Positions 26,764-35,396 of a DNA stretch of 46,876 nucleotides are shown here, piece by piece. The notes under the pieces are model-generated. The model was not told the DNA's origin. It did no database searches and saw only the letters and a list, made by a program, of their open reading frames with translations. The stretch covers positions 826 through 47,701 of the forward strand of contig NZ_MUYM01000026.1 in the NCBI RefSeq assembly GCF_002150765.1, read 5' to 3'. The DNA comes from Lentzea kentuckyensis. Lineage in GTDB: Bacteria > Actinomycetota > Actinomycetes > Mycobacteriales > Pseudonocardiaceae. The position numbers and the translations under genes are program-made. Positions within the stretch are counted from its first letter, which is position 1. Each line of letters begins with the position of its first letter.

Positions 26764-27705
26764 TCAGTAGCGGATGCGCGGGTCGAGCAGCGAATAGAGC
26801 AGGTCGATCATCAGGTTGAGCAGGACGTAGACCACGGCGATGAAGAAGATGCAGCCTTCGATGACCGGGTAGTCCCTGCGTTGCACCGCCGTCAGCAGGA
26901 GCTGGCCCAGGCCGGGGATGGAGAAGATGGACTCGGTGACCACGGCCCCGCCCATCAGCGAGCCGGTGGTCAGGCCGACGACGGTCACCATCGGCACCAC
27001 GGCCGCGCGGAAGACGTACTTCCGGATCACCGTGCCTTCTGGCAGTCCCATCGAACGCGCGGTGGTCACGAACGGCTGGTGCAGCGAGTCGAGCACTCCC
27101 GCCCGGCTGTAGCGGAACAGGGTGGCCGCCTCCAGCAGGCCCAGCGAGATCGCCGGCAACGCCAGGTGGTGCAGGAACAGCACCGGGTCCTCGGTGAACG
27201 AGACGTACCCCGCGACCGGGAAGACCTGCCACACCACCCCGAACACCGCGATCAGCAGGACCGCGAGCCAGAAACTGGGCAGCGCGATGCCGATCGACGA
27301 CCCGAAGACCAGCAGCCGGTCGAGGAGACCGTGCCTGCGGGTGCCCGCCGCGATGCCGAGCGCCGGGCCGATCAGCACCGCAACGGCGAGCGCGAACACG
27401 GTGAGCTGCAGCGTGACCAGCGCGTGCTCGAACACCAGGCCGGACACCCGCTGTCCGGCGAACAGCGAGTCGCCGAAGTCGAGCCGCACCACCCGGCCGA
27501 GCCAGGTGAGGAACTGTTGCCACAGCGAGGCGTCCAGGCCGAGCCGGGTGCGGACGTCCGCGATCTCCTCCGTGGTGGCGGCATCGCCCGCGATGGCGGC
27601 CGCCGGGTCACCGGGGGCCAGCCGCAGCATGACGAACAGGAGCACCATCGGGACGGCGACGGTGGGCAGAAGCGCGCCGAGGCGCTTGAACAGGTAGTTG
27701 GTCAC
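26764..27705 (-). CDS. Peptide/nickel-type ABC permease, DppB-like
   Basis: A 313-residue permease: the N-terminal MTNYLFKRLGALLPTV and VMLRLAPGDPA motif (PGDP) are typical of DppB, followed by about six TM segments and the coupling region TARSMGLPEGTVIRKYVFRA. The GTG start at 27705 is separated by 7 bp from the DppC-type stop. It pairs with the DppC-like permease to import peptides or similar compounds. Confidence 0.93.
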   Translation of the reverse strand: MTNYLFKRLGALLPTVAVPMVLLFVMLRLAPGDPAAAIAGDAATTEEIADVRTRLGLDASLWQQFLTWLGRVVRLDFGDSLFAGQRVSGLVFEHALVTLQLTVFALAVAVLIGPALGIAAGTRRHGLLDRLLVFGSSIGIALPSFWLAVLLIAVFGVVWQVFPVAGYVSFTEDPVLFLHHLALPAISLGLLEAATLFRYSRAGVLDSLHQPFVTTARSMGLPEGTVIRKYVFRAAVVPMVTVVGLTTGSLMGGAVVTESIFSIPGLGQLLLTAVQRRDYPVIEGCIFFIAVVYVLLNLMIDLLYSLLDPRIRY

Positions 27706-27712
27706 GGGGTTC

Positions 27713-28543
27713 TCACTTCCTCGCCGACCGGGGGTCGAACACGTCGCGGAGGCCGTCGCCGAGCAGCACGAGCCCGAGCACGGTCGTCACGATGGCGAGG
27801 CCCGGGAACACCCCGATCCACCAGGCCGAGTAGAAGTACTGCTGGGCGGCCGACAGGCTGGTGCCCCAGCTCGGCACGTCGGGAGGAAGTCCGATGCCGA
27901 GGAAGCTGAGCGCCGCCACGGACAGCACGGTCATCGAGAACGCCAGCGTGGCCTGCACGATCGTCACCGACAGCGCTTCCGGGGCGACGTAGCGGAGCAG
28001 CACCCAGCTCGTCCGGGAGCCCAGCGAGGTCGCCGACTCCACCATCGGCATCGCCTTCACCGCGAGCGCGGCACCGCGCACGACTCGGGTGACCATCGGG
28101 ATCAGCACGACCGTGAGTCCGGTGACCATCGTGGCGACGCCGTCACCGAGCACCCCGACGAGGCTGATCACCAGCACGATCGAGGGGAACGACATCAGGC
28201 CGTCCACCACCCGCATCACCACCGCGTCGACCCAGCGGAAGTATCCACAAAGGACACCGAGCAGGTAGCCGGTCAGGACGGCGAGCGCCGTGGCGACGGC
28301 GCCGATGGCCAGTGACGTGCGGGCGCCGTGGACCACCATCGTCCACAGATCCCGGCCCTTCTCGTCGGTGCCGAACCAGTGGCTGGCGCTGGGCGGGCGC
28401 AACGTGCTGGTGGGATCGACCCGGTAGGGGTCGCCGCCGAGCAGCGGGGCCAGCACGGCGAGGGCGATCATCAGTCCGAGCAGCGCCGCCCCCGCCATCG
28501 CCGTCCGGTCGCGCAACAGAGCTGAGAAACGTTGTCGCAGCAT
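27713..28543 (-). CDS. Peptide/nickel-type ABC permease, DppC-like
   Basis: A 276-residue permease with the DppC signature HWFGTDEKGRDLWTMVVHGA near residue 55, then a six-TM core with the loop AMPMVESATSLGSRTSWVLL and SFLGIGLPPDVPSWGTSL. GAAGGAAAAAATC precedes the ATG. The gene lies 108 bp downstream of the binding-protein gene, with a long perfect hairpin between them, so a partial terminator or RNA-stabilising structure may lower its expression relative to the binding protein. Confidence 0.93.
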   Translation of the reverse strand: MLRQRFSALLRDRTAMAGAALLGLMIALAVLAPLLGGDPYRVDPTSTLRPPSASHWFGTDEKGRDLWTMVVHGARTSLAIGAVATALAVLTGYLLGVLCGYFRWVDAVVMRVVDGLMSFPSIVLVISLVGVLGDGVATMVTGLTVVLIPMVTRVVRGAALAVKAMPMVESATSLGSRTSWVLLRYVAPEALSVTIVQATLAFSMTVLSVAALSFLGIGLPPDVPSWGTSLSAAQQYFYSAWWIGVFPGLAIVTTVLGLVLLGDGLRDVFDPRSARK

Positions 28544-28592
28544 GATTTTTTCCTTCTACGAGGAGGTGCCGGGCCGCGTGCCCCAATCGCTG

Positions 28593-28645
28593 GCCATGAA
28601 CGGCGCTTTCGTGGACCTGAGGTCCACGAAAGCGCCGTTCATGGC
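28593..28645. terminator. Perfect 25-bp inverted repeat (hairpin) inside the peptide ABC operon
   Basis: The left arm at 28593-28617 is fully complementary to the right arm at 28621-28645, with a 3-base loop TGA; the arms contain GAACGGCGCTTTCGTGGACC. It lies between the binding-protein stop (28652) and the dppC-like start. It has no long U tract, so it may act as an attenuator or mRNA stabiliser, or be a dispersed palindrome (REP-like); terminator is only the nearest feature type. Confidence 0.7.
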
Positions 28646-28651
28646 AGCTCT

Positions 28652-30199
28652 TCAGCGCGCGAGCCAGACGTTGTAGAAGCCGCGGACCGTGCCGAGCGCC
28701 GGCGCGAACCCGCCGATGCGCGTGCTGGTGACGGCGAGGTTTCCCTCGAAGCCGAGTTTCACGAACGGGAGGTCGGTCCAGACGAGCTCCTGCAGCTGCG
28801 TCCACGCGGCCTGCCGGGCGGCCTGGTCGGCGCCGGAGAGGATGCGGTTCATCAGCGCGTTCTTCGCCGGGGTGTTCCACCAGCCGGGGAAACCCGAGCT
28901 GAGGAACACCACCGTCAACGGATCCGAGTAGCTGGTACCGGTGGCGAGGAACAGGTCCCACTGCGCCGGATCGGCACGGCGGGAGGTGAAGCTGGTCTCG
29001 TCGGTGGCCTGCAGGGTGACGTTGATCCCCGCGGCGGCGAGCTGCTGGCGGACCAGTTCGGCGTGCGGGTCGCGGCTGGGCCGGTACAGCACCCGCAACG
29101 GCGTGCCGTCGTAGCCCGCCTCGGCCAAAGCCTTGCGGGCGCCCTCGACGTCCGGTGCCGCCCGGTAGACCTCGCCGCCCGCGGTCGAATGCCACGGGGA
29201 GGTCTCCAGGAACATGCTGGGGTCGTCGACGAAGCTCTCGGTCGAGCCGAGGCTCTGCAGCGCGATCTGCTTCGGGTCGAGCGCGCGCTGAACGGCCTGG
29301 CGCAGCTCGAGGTTCGTCGCGGGCCCCTGTTTGAGGTTGAACTGCACGAGCCGGAACTGGCCGCCCGGCACGACGACCGGGGTCAACTTGTCGTCCCGCC
29401 GGTAGCTCGGCAGCTGGTCCATGAGCGGGCCAGACAGAGCGATGTCGACGGCGTCGGTCCTGAGCTGGTTGAGGACGTTGGACTCGTTGTAGGGGACGAA
29501 CTTGACGCGGTCGGCGTAGGCGGTCTTCGCGCCGCTGGCCCCGTCCGGCGGTTCGGCGCGGGGCTGGTACCCGTCGAAGCGGTCGAGGATCACCTGACGG
29601 TCCGGGACGAACTCGCGCAGCTGGTACGGTCCGGTGCAGACGATGCGCGGCAGGGGTTTGTTCGACGGCACGCCGGTCACGAGCGACGCGGGCATGACGT
29701 AGGCGGCGGTGTCCGGGGTGGACAGCAGCGCGGGAACCGCGGAGCTGGGCTGCTTGAGCTTGATGACCACCGTCAGGTCGTCGGCAGCGGAGACCTGGTC
29801 GAGGATCTTGCCGAACGTCGCGCCAGGGCTGCTGCCCGCGTACCGGCGGAGCGACGCGGCGACGTCTTCGGCCCGCAACGGCTGGCCGTCGTGGAAGGTG
29901 AGTCCTCCGCGCAGCCGGACCGTGTAAGTGGTGGCGCCGTCGTAGTGGTAGCTCTCTGCCAGGCCGTTGTGCACCCCCATGCGGGCGTCGTTCTCCCAGA
30001 GCCCCTCGCACATCGTCGCGGCGGCCAGCCAGTTGCTCCGCAGCGTCGAGTACACGGGATCCAGCGCGGTGGGCATGCTCGCGATCACCAGTTCCCCGCC
30101 GCGGCGAGGGGTGGTCGTGTCCACAGTGGCCTGTGCGGCGCATCCGGCCACTGTGGACACCGCGAGTGCTGCGGCGAGCAGCTGGCGAAGCGTCTTCAT
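28652..30199 (-). CDS. Peptide-type ABC substrate-binding lipoprotein (family 5)
   Basis: A 515-residue exported lipoprotein with lipobox VAGCAA near residue 20, then the SBP_bac_5 fold: LRGGLTFHDGQPLRAEDVAA, CTGPYQLREFVPDRQVILDR, FNLKQGPATNLELRQAVQRA, and the C-terminal WNTPAKNALMNRILSG. The ATG at 30199 with AGGAG upstream is preferred over the GTG two codons earlier. It captures a peptide-like or conjugated ligand for the operon's permeases. A TTACCGC/GCGGTAA palindrome lies upstream, between it and the ArsR-type gene. Confidence 0.92.
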   Translation of the reverse strand: MKTLRQLLAAALAVSTVAGCAAQATVDTTTPRRGGELVIASMPTALDPVYSTLRSNWLAAATMCEGLWENDARMGVHNGLAESYHYDGATTYTVRLRGGLTFHDGQPLRAEDVAASLRRYAGSSPGATFGKILDQVSAADDLTVVIKLKQPSSAVPALLSTPDTAAYVMPASLVTGVPSNKPLPRIVCTGPYQLREFVPDRQVILDRFDGYQPRAEPPDGASGAKTAYADRVKFVPYNESNVLNQLRTDAVDIALSGPLMDQLPSYRRDDKLTPVVVPGGQFRLVQFNLKQGPATNLELRQAVQRALDPKQIALQSLGSTESFVDDPSMFLETSPWHSTAGGEVYRAAPDVEGARKALAEAGYDGTPLRVLYRPSRDPHAELVRQQLAAAGINVTLQATDETSFTSRRADPAQWDLFLATGTSYSDPLTVVFLSSGFPGWWNTPAKNALMNRILSGADQAARQAAWTQLQELVWTDLPFVKLGFEGNLAVTSTRIGGFAPALGTVRGFYNVWLAR

Positions 30200-30271
30200 C
30201 GGCACTCCTGGGGACGTCGGGCGGCGAGTGGCGCCAAGTATGCGTCCGTCCCCGTCCGGGAGCGCCCGGAG

Positions 30272-30289
30272 TTACCGCGGGTGCGGTAA
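30272..30289. promoter_or_regulatory. Palindromic candidate operator upstream of the peptide ABC operon
   Basis: TTACCGC (30272-30278) and GCGGTAA (30283-30289) form a perfect inverted repeat with a 4-base spacer, 73 bp upstream of the binding-protein start and right after the ArsR-type gene. It is a plausible binding site for that regulator; no experiment is implied. Confidence 0.5.
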
Positions 30290-30310
30290 TGGTCAGCCGG
30301 CTCGGCCGCT

Positions 30311-31417
30311 TCAGCCGACGATGCCGGCGACCAGGTCGTAGCCGATTCCGTAGAGCCTGCTGGTCTGGATGCGGTGCTGGACGGTGCGCCCGTGCCGCGC
30401 GGACACGACCAGGCCCGCCTCGCGCAGGCGCCGCAGGTGCCGGGACACCTGGGGCTGCGTCATCCCGGTCCGCCAGGCCAGTTCGGTGGTGGTGCACTCC
30501 TCGTTGATCAGGTGGCGGCAGATCTCCAACCGGCCGGCGTCGGTGAGCACGAGCATCCGTTCCCGGATCTTGTCGAGGGTGTCCGCTCCCCTCGGCCCGT
30601 GCTGTTCGGCCGGGTACTGGACGACGACCGGTGGCTGCTGCTGCGGCGGCCAGCCCTTCACCTTGTCGGCCTTGACCAGCAGATGGGGATGCCCGAAGTG
30701 GGACGGCACGAGCACCAGTCCGCGTCCGCGCACCGTCTCCGCCGCCTGCTGGAGCTTGCTGAACTCGACGGTGTGCGCGGCGACGTCGATGACGGAGTTC
30801 GGCGCGAGCGACCCCACGACCAGCGGCAGCGGCTCTGTGCGCAACGACGCCTCGACCCGCTCGGCCGACCGCTCCAACGCGGGCCGGAGGCGACGCCACA
30901 GCACGCCGAAGAACGTCTCCGACGCCACGTGCAGCAGCCCGAGCAACCGCACGCGGAACCGTTCCGGATCAGCCACCAGCTCGGCGGCCAGCACACCGCG
31001 CCGCGTGGACCGCTCGGCGCAGGCCCGGACGAAGGCCTGCGCGCTGGCGGCGTCGTCCAACGGCCAGCCGAAGTTCTGCCGGAGACCGAAGATCGCCATC
31101 CCGGCCAGCTGGATGAACACGCCGAGGTCCAGTCCGGAGATCTGGGCGAGCTCGGCGTCCAGATCCCCGGCACCACCCGGCGTCAGCGGGAGCAGCAGCC
31201 GGGTGCGGAACCGGGCCCACAGTGGCGCGAACGCGACGAGGTCCGCCGCCGCCGGTTCGGGCAGGTCGGCGAGCACCCGGCGCGCCCACGCACCTCGATC
31301 CGGATGGTGCCCCGGTTCCGCCAGCACGTGCAGGCACGCCATCAGCTCGGCGGCCGCCGAGCAGCGAGCCGACACCTCGGCCGGACGCACGCCGTGCAGT
31401 CGCAACAGGACGGACAT
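30311..31417 (-). CDS. ArsR-type winged-helix regulator with N-terminal DUF5937-like domain
   Basis: A 368-residue protein. The C-terminal winged helix (ERMLVLTDAGRLEICRHLIN, EECTTTELAWRTGMTQPQVS, HLRRLREAGLVVSARHGRTV) is ArsR-like. It is preceded by a long all-helical sensor-like domain and a stretch VLVPSHFGHPHLLVKADKVK typical of DUF5937 regulators in actinomycetes. It lacks the usual Cys pair for metal sensing. The ATG at 31417 was picked from MSVLLRLHGVRP; no clear ribosome site precedes it. It sits 111 bp upstream of the peptide-type ABC operon on the same strand, so it likely controls it. Confidence 0.85.
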   Translation of the reverse strand: MSVLLRLHGVRPAEVSARCSAAAELMACLHVLAEPGHHPDRGAWARRVLADLPEPAAADLVAFAPLWARFRTRLLLPLTPGGAGDLDAELAQISGLDLGVFIQLAGMAIFGLRQNFGWPLDDAASAQAFVRACAERSTRRGVLAAELVADPERFRVRLLGLLHVASETFFGVLWRRLRPALERSAERVEASLRTEPLPLVVGSLAPNSVIDVAAHTVEFSKLQQAAETVRGRGLVLVPSHFGHPHLLVKADKVKGWPPQQQPPVVVQYPAEQHGPRGADTLDKIRERMLVLTDAGRLEICRHLINEECTTTELAWRTGMTQPQVSRHLRRLREAGLVVSARHGRTVQHRIQTSRLYGIGYDLVAGIVG

Positions 31418-31445
31418 GGCGGAGGAGTGTAAACGCGTCCTGGGG

Positions 31446-33023
31446 TCAGGAGCCGATCTTGCCCACTCCCGCACCGGCCATGACCGCCGCCTTCACCGTG
31501 GCGGGGTCGTCGAGCACGTAGTTGTAGTAGGTGCGCGGTTCCTCCACGGTGCCGCTGCAGTCGGGTTGGCCGGACTCGCCGGTGAAGAGGTTGTTCCTGG
31601 CCACGCATCGGCCGGCCGGTCCCGCGTAGTGGTTGCTCACCGGCTCCTCGACGTTCTCGAAGTGGTTGCCCTCGACCACGCAACCCGAGTTCGCCTGGCA
31701 TGCGACGCCCACGTCGGTGTTGTGGAGGTAGTAGTTGTTGAACAGGTGCACCGGTTCGCCGAAACGGACCCGCGGGTTGCGCTGTGGCGTCTGGTCGAAC
31801 CAGTTGTGGTGGTAGGTCACCTTCAACCGGCCGATGTCCTGGGCGCCGTTCTTGTCGTCGTGGCCCAGCAGCATGTTCTTCGTGTGGTGGTGGGTGTGGT
31901 TCCAGGAGACGGTGATGTAGCTGGAGCCGCGTTTGATGTCGACGGCACCGTCGTAGCCGCTCGACAGGTCGTTGTGGTCGATCCAGACGTGGTGGGAGAA
32001 CATCTGCACGTTGATCGCGTCGTCGGACCAGTCGCGGAACACCAGGTTGCGGATGATCACGTTGCGCACGGCGGCCGGCGGTGGCGCGGTGACGGCGTCG
32101 TCGATCGGCAGACCGATGTTCAGGCCACCTCCGGTGAAGCCGGAGTTCGCGCCGATGCCCACGATCGTCTTGTCGGACGCCACGTTGTGCATGCCGGCCG
32201 GCAACGCGATCACGCCGCGCACACAGAGGGTCAGCGGCCCTGTCCGGCCGATCGCGCTCAGCACCTCGGCTGCCGTGTCGGCCTCGATCGTCGGACCGCC
32301 CGCACCGCCGGTGGTGCCGTTCTGGCCCCAGGCGGTGACCGACGCGAACCCGACCGGCGCGCCGGTGGCGGTGCAGGTGCCGGGTGTCGGCGGTGTGGTC
32401 GTCGTCGTGGTCGGCGGTGTGCCGGTGCCGGGTGTGTCGGTCACCAGCACGTCGTCGAAGGCCGCGCCGGTGTAGTGGGTGGACACGCCGGCGCGGCCGT
32501 TGCCGAAGGTGCTGTCGGTCGCGGTGACGACCTGGACGTTGTCGAGGAAGCCGCGCAGCGTCGTGCCGAACGCCTCCAGTCGCAGGGTCGCCCAGGTGCC
32601 GGTGGGCACGCTCGCGGGTGCGGTGGCGAGCGGGGTGAAGCCGCCACCTACCCGCTTGCCCAGCACGACCGTGCCGGCGTTCGTCACCGCCAGGTAGTAG
32701 TAGTTGCTGGTGCTCTGTGCTCTGGCGAGCACGGCCGCGTGCCGGTTCGTGCCGTTGAACGCGATCGGCCGCACCCGAGCCTGCACCGCCTGGTCCGTCC
32801 AGCCCGACCCCGCCAGCGCTTTGGCGTCCGTGCTCGTGCCCGCCTGCTGGAAGGCGCCCGCGGTGACCGTCCAGGTGCCGCCGTTGGTGCTCCAGCCGCT
32901 CGCGTCGCCGTCACCGAAGTCGTCGGCGAGCAGCGTCGCCGCCGAGGCCGCCGGGAACGCGGCCAGGGTCGCGACCAGTGTGAGACTGCCCGCCGCCGCG
33001 GCGAGCCTGAGCTTGTGGCGCAT
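31446..33023 (-). CDS. Secreted two-domain pectate lyase (PL1) with N-terminal LamG-like module
   Basis: A 525-residue protein. A Sec signal (RLAAAAGSLTLVATLAAFPA) is followed by a concanavalin-like/DUF1080-type module (about 32-195), a Thr/Pro linker (GTPPTTTTTTPPTPGT) and a PL1 right-handed parallel beta-helix. PL1 marks are MFSHHVWIDHNDLSSGYDGA (Ca2+ site with WIDHN), VSWNHTHHHTKNMLLGHDD and NPRVRFGEPVHLFNNYY with the catalytic Arg. It cleaves de-esterified pectin by beta-elimination outside the cell. GAGGAGAAGCGC precedes the ATG; it begins 10 bp after the upstream PL1 gene, so they form an operon. Confidence 0.92.
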   Translation of the reverse strand: MRHKLRLAAAAGSLTLVATLAAFPAASAATLLADDFGDGDASGWSTNGGTWTVTAGAFQQAGTSTDAKALAGSGWTDQAVQARVRPIAFNGTNRHAAVLARAQSTSNYYYLAVTNAGTVVLGKRVGGGFTPLATAPASVPTGTWATLRLEAFGTTLRGFLDNVQVVTATDSTFGNGRAGVSTHYTGAAFDDVLVTDTPGTGTPPTTTTTTPPTPGTCTATGAPVGFASVTAWGQNGTTGGAGGPTIEADTAAEVLSAIGRTGPLTLCVRGVIALPAGMHNVASDKTIVGIGANSGFTGGGLNIGLPIDDAVTAPPPAAVRNVIIRNLVFRDWSDDAINVQMFSHHVWIDHNDLSSGYDGAVDIKRGSSYITVSWNHTHHHTKNMLLGHDDKNGAQDIGRLKVTYHHNWFDQTPQRNPRVRFGEPVHLFNNYYLHNTDVGVACQANSGCVVEGNHFENVEEPVSNHYAGPAGRCVARNNLFTGESGQPDCSGTVEEPRTYYNYVLDDPATVKAAVMAGAGVGKIGS

Positions 33024-33033
33024 GCGCTTCTCC

Positions 33034-33999
33034 TCAGCTCTTGCCGACGCCGGCGCCCGCGCGGACGATGCGGGGCACGTCGGCGGCGTTGTCGAGGGTG
33101 TACGGGTAGAAGGTGCGCGGTTCCTGGACCGTGCCCGCGGTCTGCGGGACGCCCGAGCCTGCGAAGACGTTGTTGCGCTGGACGACGCGTCCGGGGCCGC
33201 TGTCGCCGTAACCGACGAGGATCGGGTGGGGCACGTTCTCGAAGTAGTTGCCCTCCACCAGCACGCCTGCGTCCATTGTGGACGCCACGCCGTACAGTTC
33301 GTTGGCGCGGAAGTAGTTGTTGTAGACGTGCACGGGCTCGCCGAACCGCACGCGGGGGTGCCGCTGCCGCGAGCCGTCGAAGAAGTTGTGGTGGATGCTG
33401 ATCTTGAGGTGACCCTTGTCGGTGCCCGCCGCGCCGTCGGAGTGGCCGATCAGCATGGACTTGTCGGTGCCGCGGAACCAGTTCCAGGACACGGTCACGT
33501 ACTCGGCGCCGCGCACGATGTCGACCGACCCGTCCAGTGCTCCCGAGAACTCGTTGTGGTCGATCCAGACGTGGTGGGAGTTCTGGCCGATGTTGACGGC
33601 GTCGTCCTCGGCGTTGGTGAAGCGGAGGTTGCGCACGATCACGTTGTACGAGCGGTAGAAGTCCAGCCCACCGCCGTTGATCACCGCGGAGGTGCCGAGG
33701 CCGACGACCGTCTTGTTCGGGCGCACGCCCTGCTTGCTGGAGATGGTGATCGTGCCGGACACCTGGATGACCAGCGTGCCGACCGTGTCGATGTAGTCGA
33801 GGAACTGTTCGGAGGTGGTGGCGGTGACGACGGTGCCACCCGCTCCCCCGGTGGTTCCGTTCTGTCCCAGCGCGTTCACGCTCGCGAACCCGTCCGGGCC
33901 GGCGGCGGCTCCGGCCGGGGTGGCGAGATTCCCGGCGACGAGGGCGCCCGCGGTGCCCGCGAGCAGGGTGCGGCGGGTGATCCGGAGGTTTTCGGTCAT
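33034..33999 (-). CDS. Secreted pectate lyase, PL1 family, Tat-exported
   Basis: A 321-residue single-domain PL1 lyase. The twin-arginine signal (LRITRRTLLAGTAGALVAGN) sits at residues 5-25, and cleavage is likely after about residue 31. Catalytic-domain motifs: NSHHVWIDHNEFSGALDG, VSWNWFRGTDKSMLIGHSDG and HPRVRFGEPVHVYNNYFRAN, with conserved Ca2+ Asp residues and the substrate Arg. The ATG at 33999 has AAGGAG before it; the earlier in-frame Met is rejected. It degrades polygalacturonate and is followed closely by a second, modular PL1 gene. Confidence 0.93.
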   Translation of the reverse strand: MTENLRITRRTLLAGTAGALVAGNLATPAGAAAGPDGFASVNALGQNGTTGGAGGTVVTATTSEQFLDYIDTVGTLVIQVSGTITISSKQGVRPNKTVVGLGTSAVINGGGLDFYRSYNVIVRNLRFTNAEDDAVNIGQNSHHVWIDHNEFSGALDGSVDIVRGAEYVTVSWNWFRGTDKSMLIGHSDGAAGTDKGHLKISIHHNFFDGSRQRHPRVRFGEPVHVYNNYFRANELYGVASTMDAGVLVEGNYFENVPHPILVGYGDSGPGRVVQRNNVFAGSGVPQTAGTVQEPRTFYPYTLDNAADVPRIVRAGAGVGKS

Positions 34000-34095
34000 C
34001 GCGGACTCCTTCACCAGGAATTCGGCAGCACGGAACAGCGGTTGTTCACGAATGTGACCAGTCGAATTTCGTCGAATTCCGCCAGTGGCGTGGCC

Positions 34096-35262
34096 CTAGA
34101 ACCGGGCGCCCACGTCGGAATTGTTGCTCGGACGCAGGAAGTTCGACGACGGAATGGAGCCGTCGGCGTTGCGCCGGCCGGTGATGGTGGCCGCGTTCGT
34201 GCTCTGGAACGACCACGAGCCGCCGATGTTCCACGAGTTGCCGCTGCCGGTGGAGGTGGAACCGAGGGAGGAGTTGGTTCCGTTGGCGACGGCGAGGTTC
34301 TTGGCGAGGGTGCTGGAGGACCGGTTGAAGAGGAATCCGGTCTTCGGGTTGTCCCACGCGGTGCTGTTCTCGATCTTGTGGCGGCCGGGGTTGTTGTTGT
34401 CGATGAAGCCGCTGGCGGCGTTGTCCCACGTCATGCAGTTGCGGACGGCGTGGTCCGCCGCCACGCCGTTGCCGCCCAGCTTGAAACCGTTGCCGTCGCC
34501 GACGAAGTCCGGGAGGTTCCAGCGGTTGAACCCGTTGCCCCACGCGAGGCTGTTCTCCACGACGATCGGCGACGAGAACATCCAGAAGTCCAGGCCGTCG
34601 TCGGAGTTGTTCCACAGCCGGGCACCGCGCACGACGTTGCCACTGCCCGCGCCCTCCTTGATGGCGAGGCCGTCGGCGCTCTCGCCGTTCTTGCGCGGGT
34701 CGCGGTTGCCGTAACTGTCCAGGTTGATGATCTGGTTGTTGCTCGAGGCCTGGACGAGGTGCAACCCGGACTCGTAGTTGTCCCGCGTGACGAGCCGGTC
34801 GTAGACGTTGTTGCTGGAGTCCAGGCCGAAGACGCCGTACGGCCCATGTGCGATCTCCAGGCCGATCAGCCGCCAGTGATCACCCTCGATGTGGATCGCG
34901 CCGCGGTCCGCACGCGGGATGCTGGAGCCGACCGCGCCCGGCGTGTACGGCATGTTCTCGCCGTCGATGACCACCCGCTCGTTGTTGTAGCTGCGCAGGG
35001 TGATCGGCGCGCTCGACGTGCCGTTCTTCAGGATCTGGATGTTCGTGCTCGGCGCGTACGTGCCGCCGCGCAGGTAGATGGTGTCGCCGGGCCCGGCGCG
35101 ATCGACCGCCTTCTGGACGGTCTTCAACGGTGCCGCCTGCGTACCCGGGTTGCTGTCGTTGCCGGTGGTCGCGACGAACAGCGACGTCGCCGCGTCCGCA
35201 TTGGAAGGTAAAACCACGGCGGCGCCCACGGCTAATACAGCCGCAATGGAAACAAGCTTCAT
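34096..35262 (-). CDS. Secreted pectate lyase, PL9-type parallel beta-helix
   Basis: A 388-residue protein with an N-terminal signal (VSIAAVLAVGAAVVLPSNAD), then a start typical of PL9 and related beta-helix proteins (VATTGNDSNPGTQAAPLKTV). The conserved stretches ADGLAIKEGAGSGN and DGNGFKLGGNGVAADHA are found; the latter probably carries the PL9 catalytic Lys. Many Asn-rich turns follow. It depolymerises pectate. A CebR-like operator lies 32-45 bp upstream of the start, linking it to plant-polysaccharide control. It precedes the two PL1 genes by 96 bp on the same strand. Confidence 0.88.
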   Translation of the reverse strand: MKLVSIAAVLAVGAAVVLPSNADAATSLFVATTGNDSNPGTQAAPLKTVQKAVDRAGPGDTIYLRGGTYAPSTNIQILKNGTSSAPITLRSYNNERVVIDGENMPYTPGAVGSSIPRADRGAIHIEGDHWRLIGLEIAHGPYGVFGLDSSNNVYDRLVTRDNYESGLHLVQASSNNQIINLDSYGNRDPRKNGESADGLAIKEGAGSGNVVRGARLWNNSDDGLDFWMFSSPIVVENSLAWGNGFNRWNLPDFVGDGNGFKLGGNGVAADHAVRNCMTWDNAASGFIDNNNPGRHKIENSTAWDNPKTGFLFNRSSSTLAKNLAVANGTNSSLGSTSTGSGNSWNIGGSWSFQSTNAATITGRRNADGSIPSSNFLRPSNNSDVGARF

Positions 35263-35293
35263 TGTTCACGTCCCTGAATTGCGTCAACGTGTC

Positions 35294-35307
35294 CGGGAGC
35301 GCTCCCA
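35294..35307. promoter_or_regulatory. CebR/CelR-type operator upstream of the PL9 lyase gene
   Basis: CGGGAGCGCTCCCA matches 13 of 14 positions of the actinomycete cellulose/xylan-utilisation LacI-family operator TGGGAGCGCTCCCA. It is palindromic apart from the ends and lies 32-45 bp before the PL9 start, in the short region after the DUF4082 gene. Confidence 0.65.
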
Positions 35308-35396
35308 GGCACGTTAACGCAAATCCACGGAAATCCGCAATGTTCCATGCGGGCTAATACTCACGCCCATTCATGAATGTGAACCGAAGAAATACT

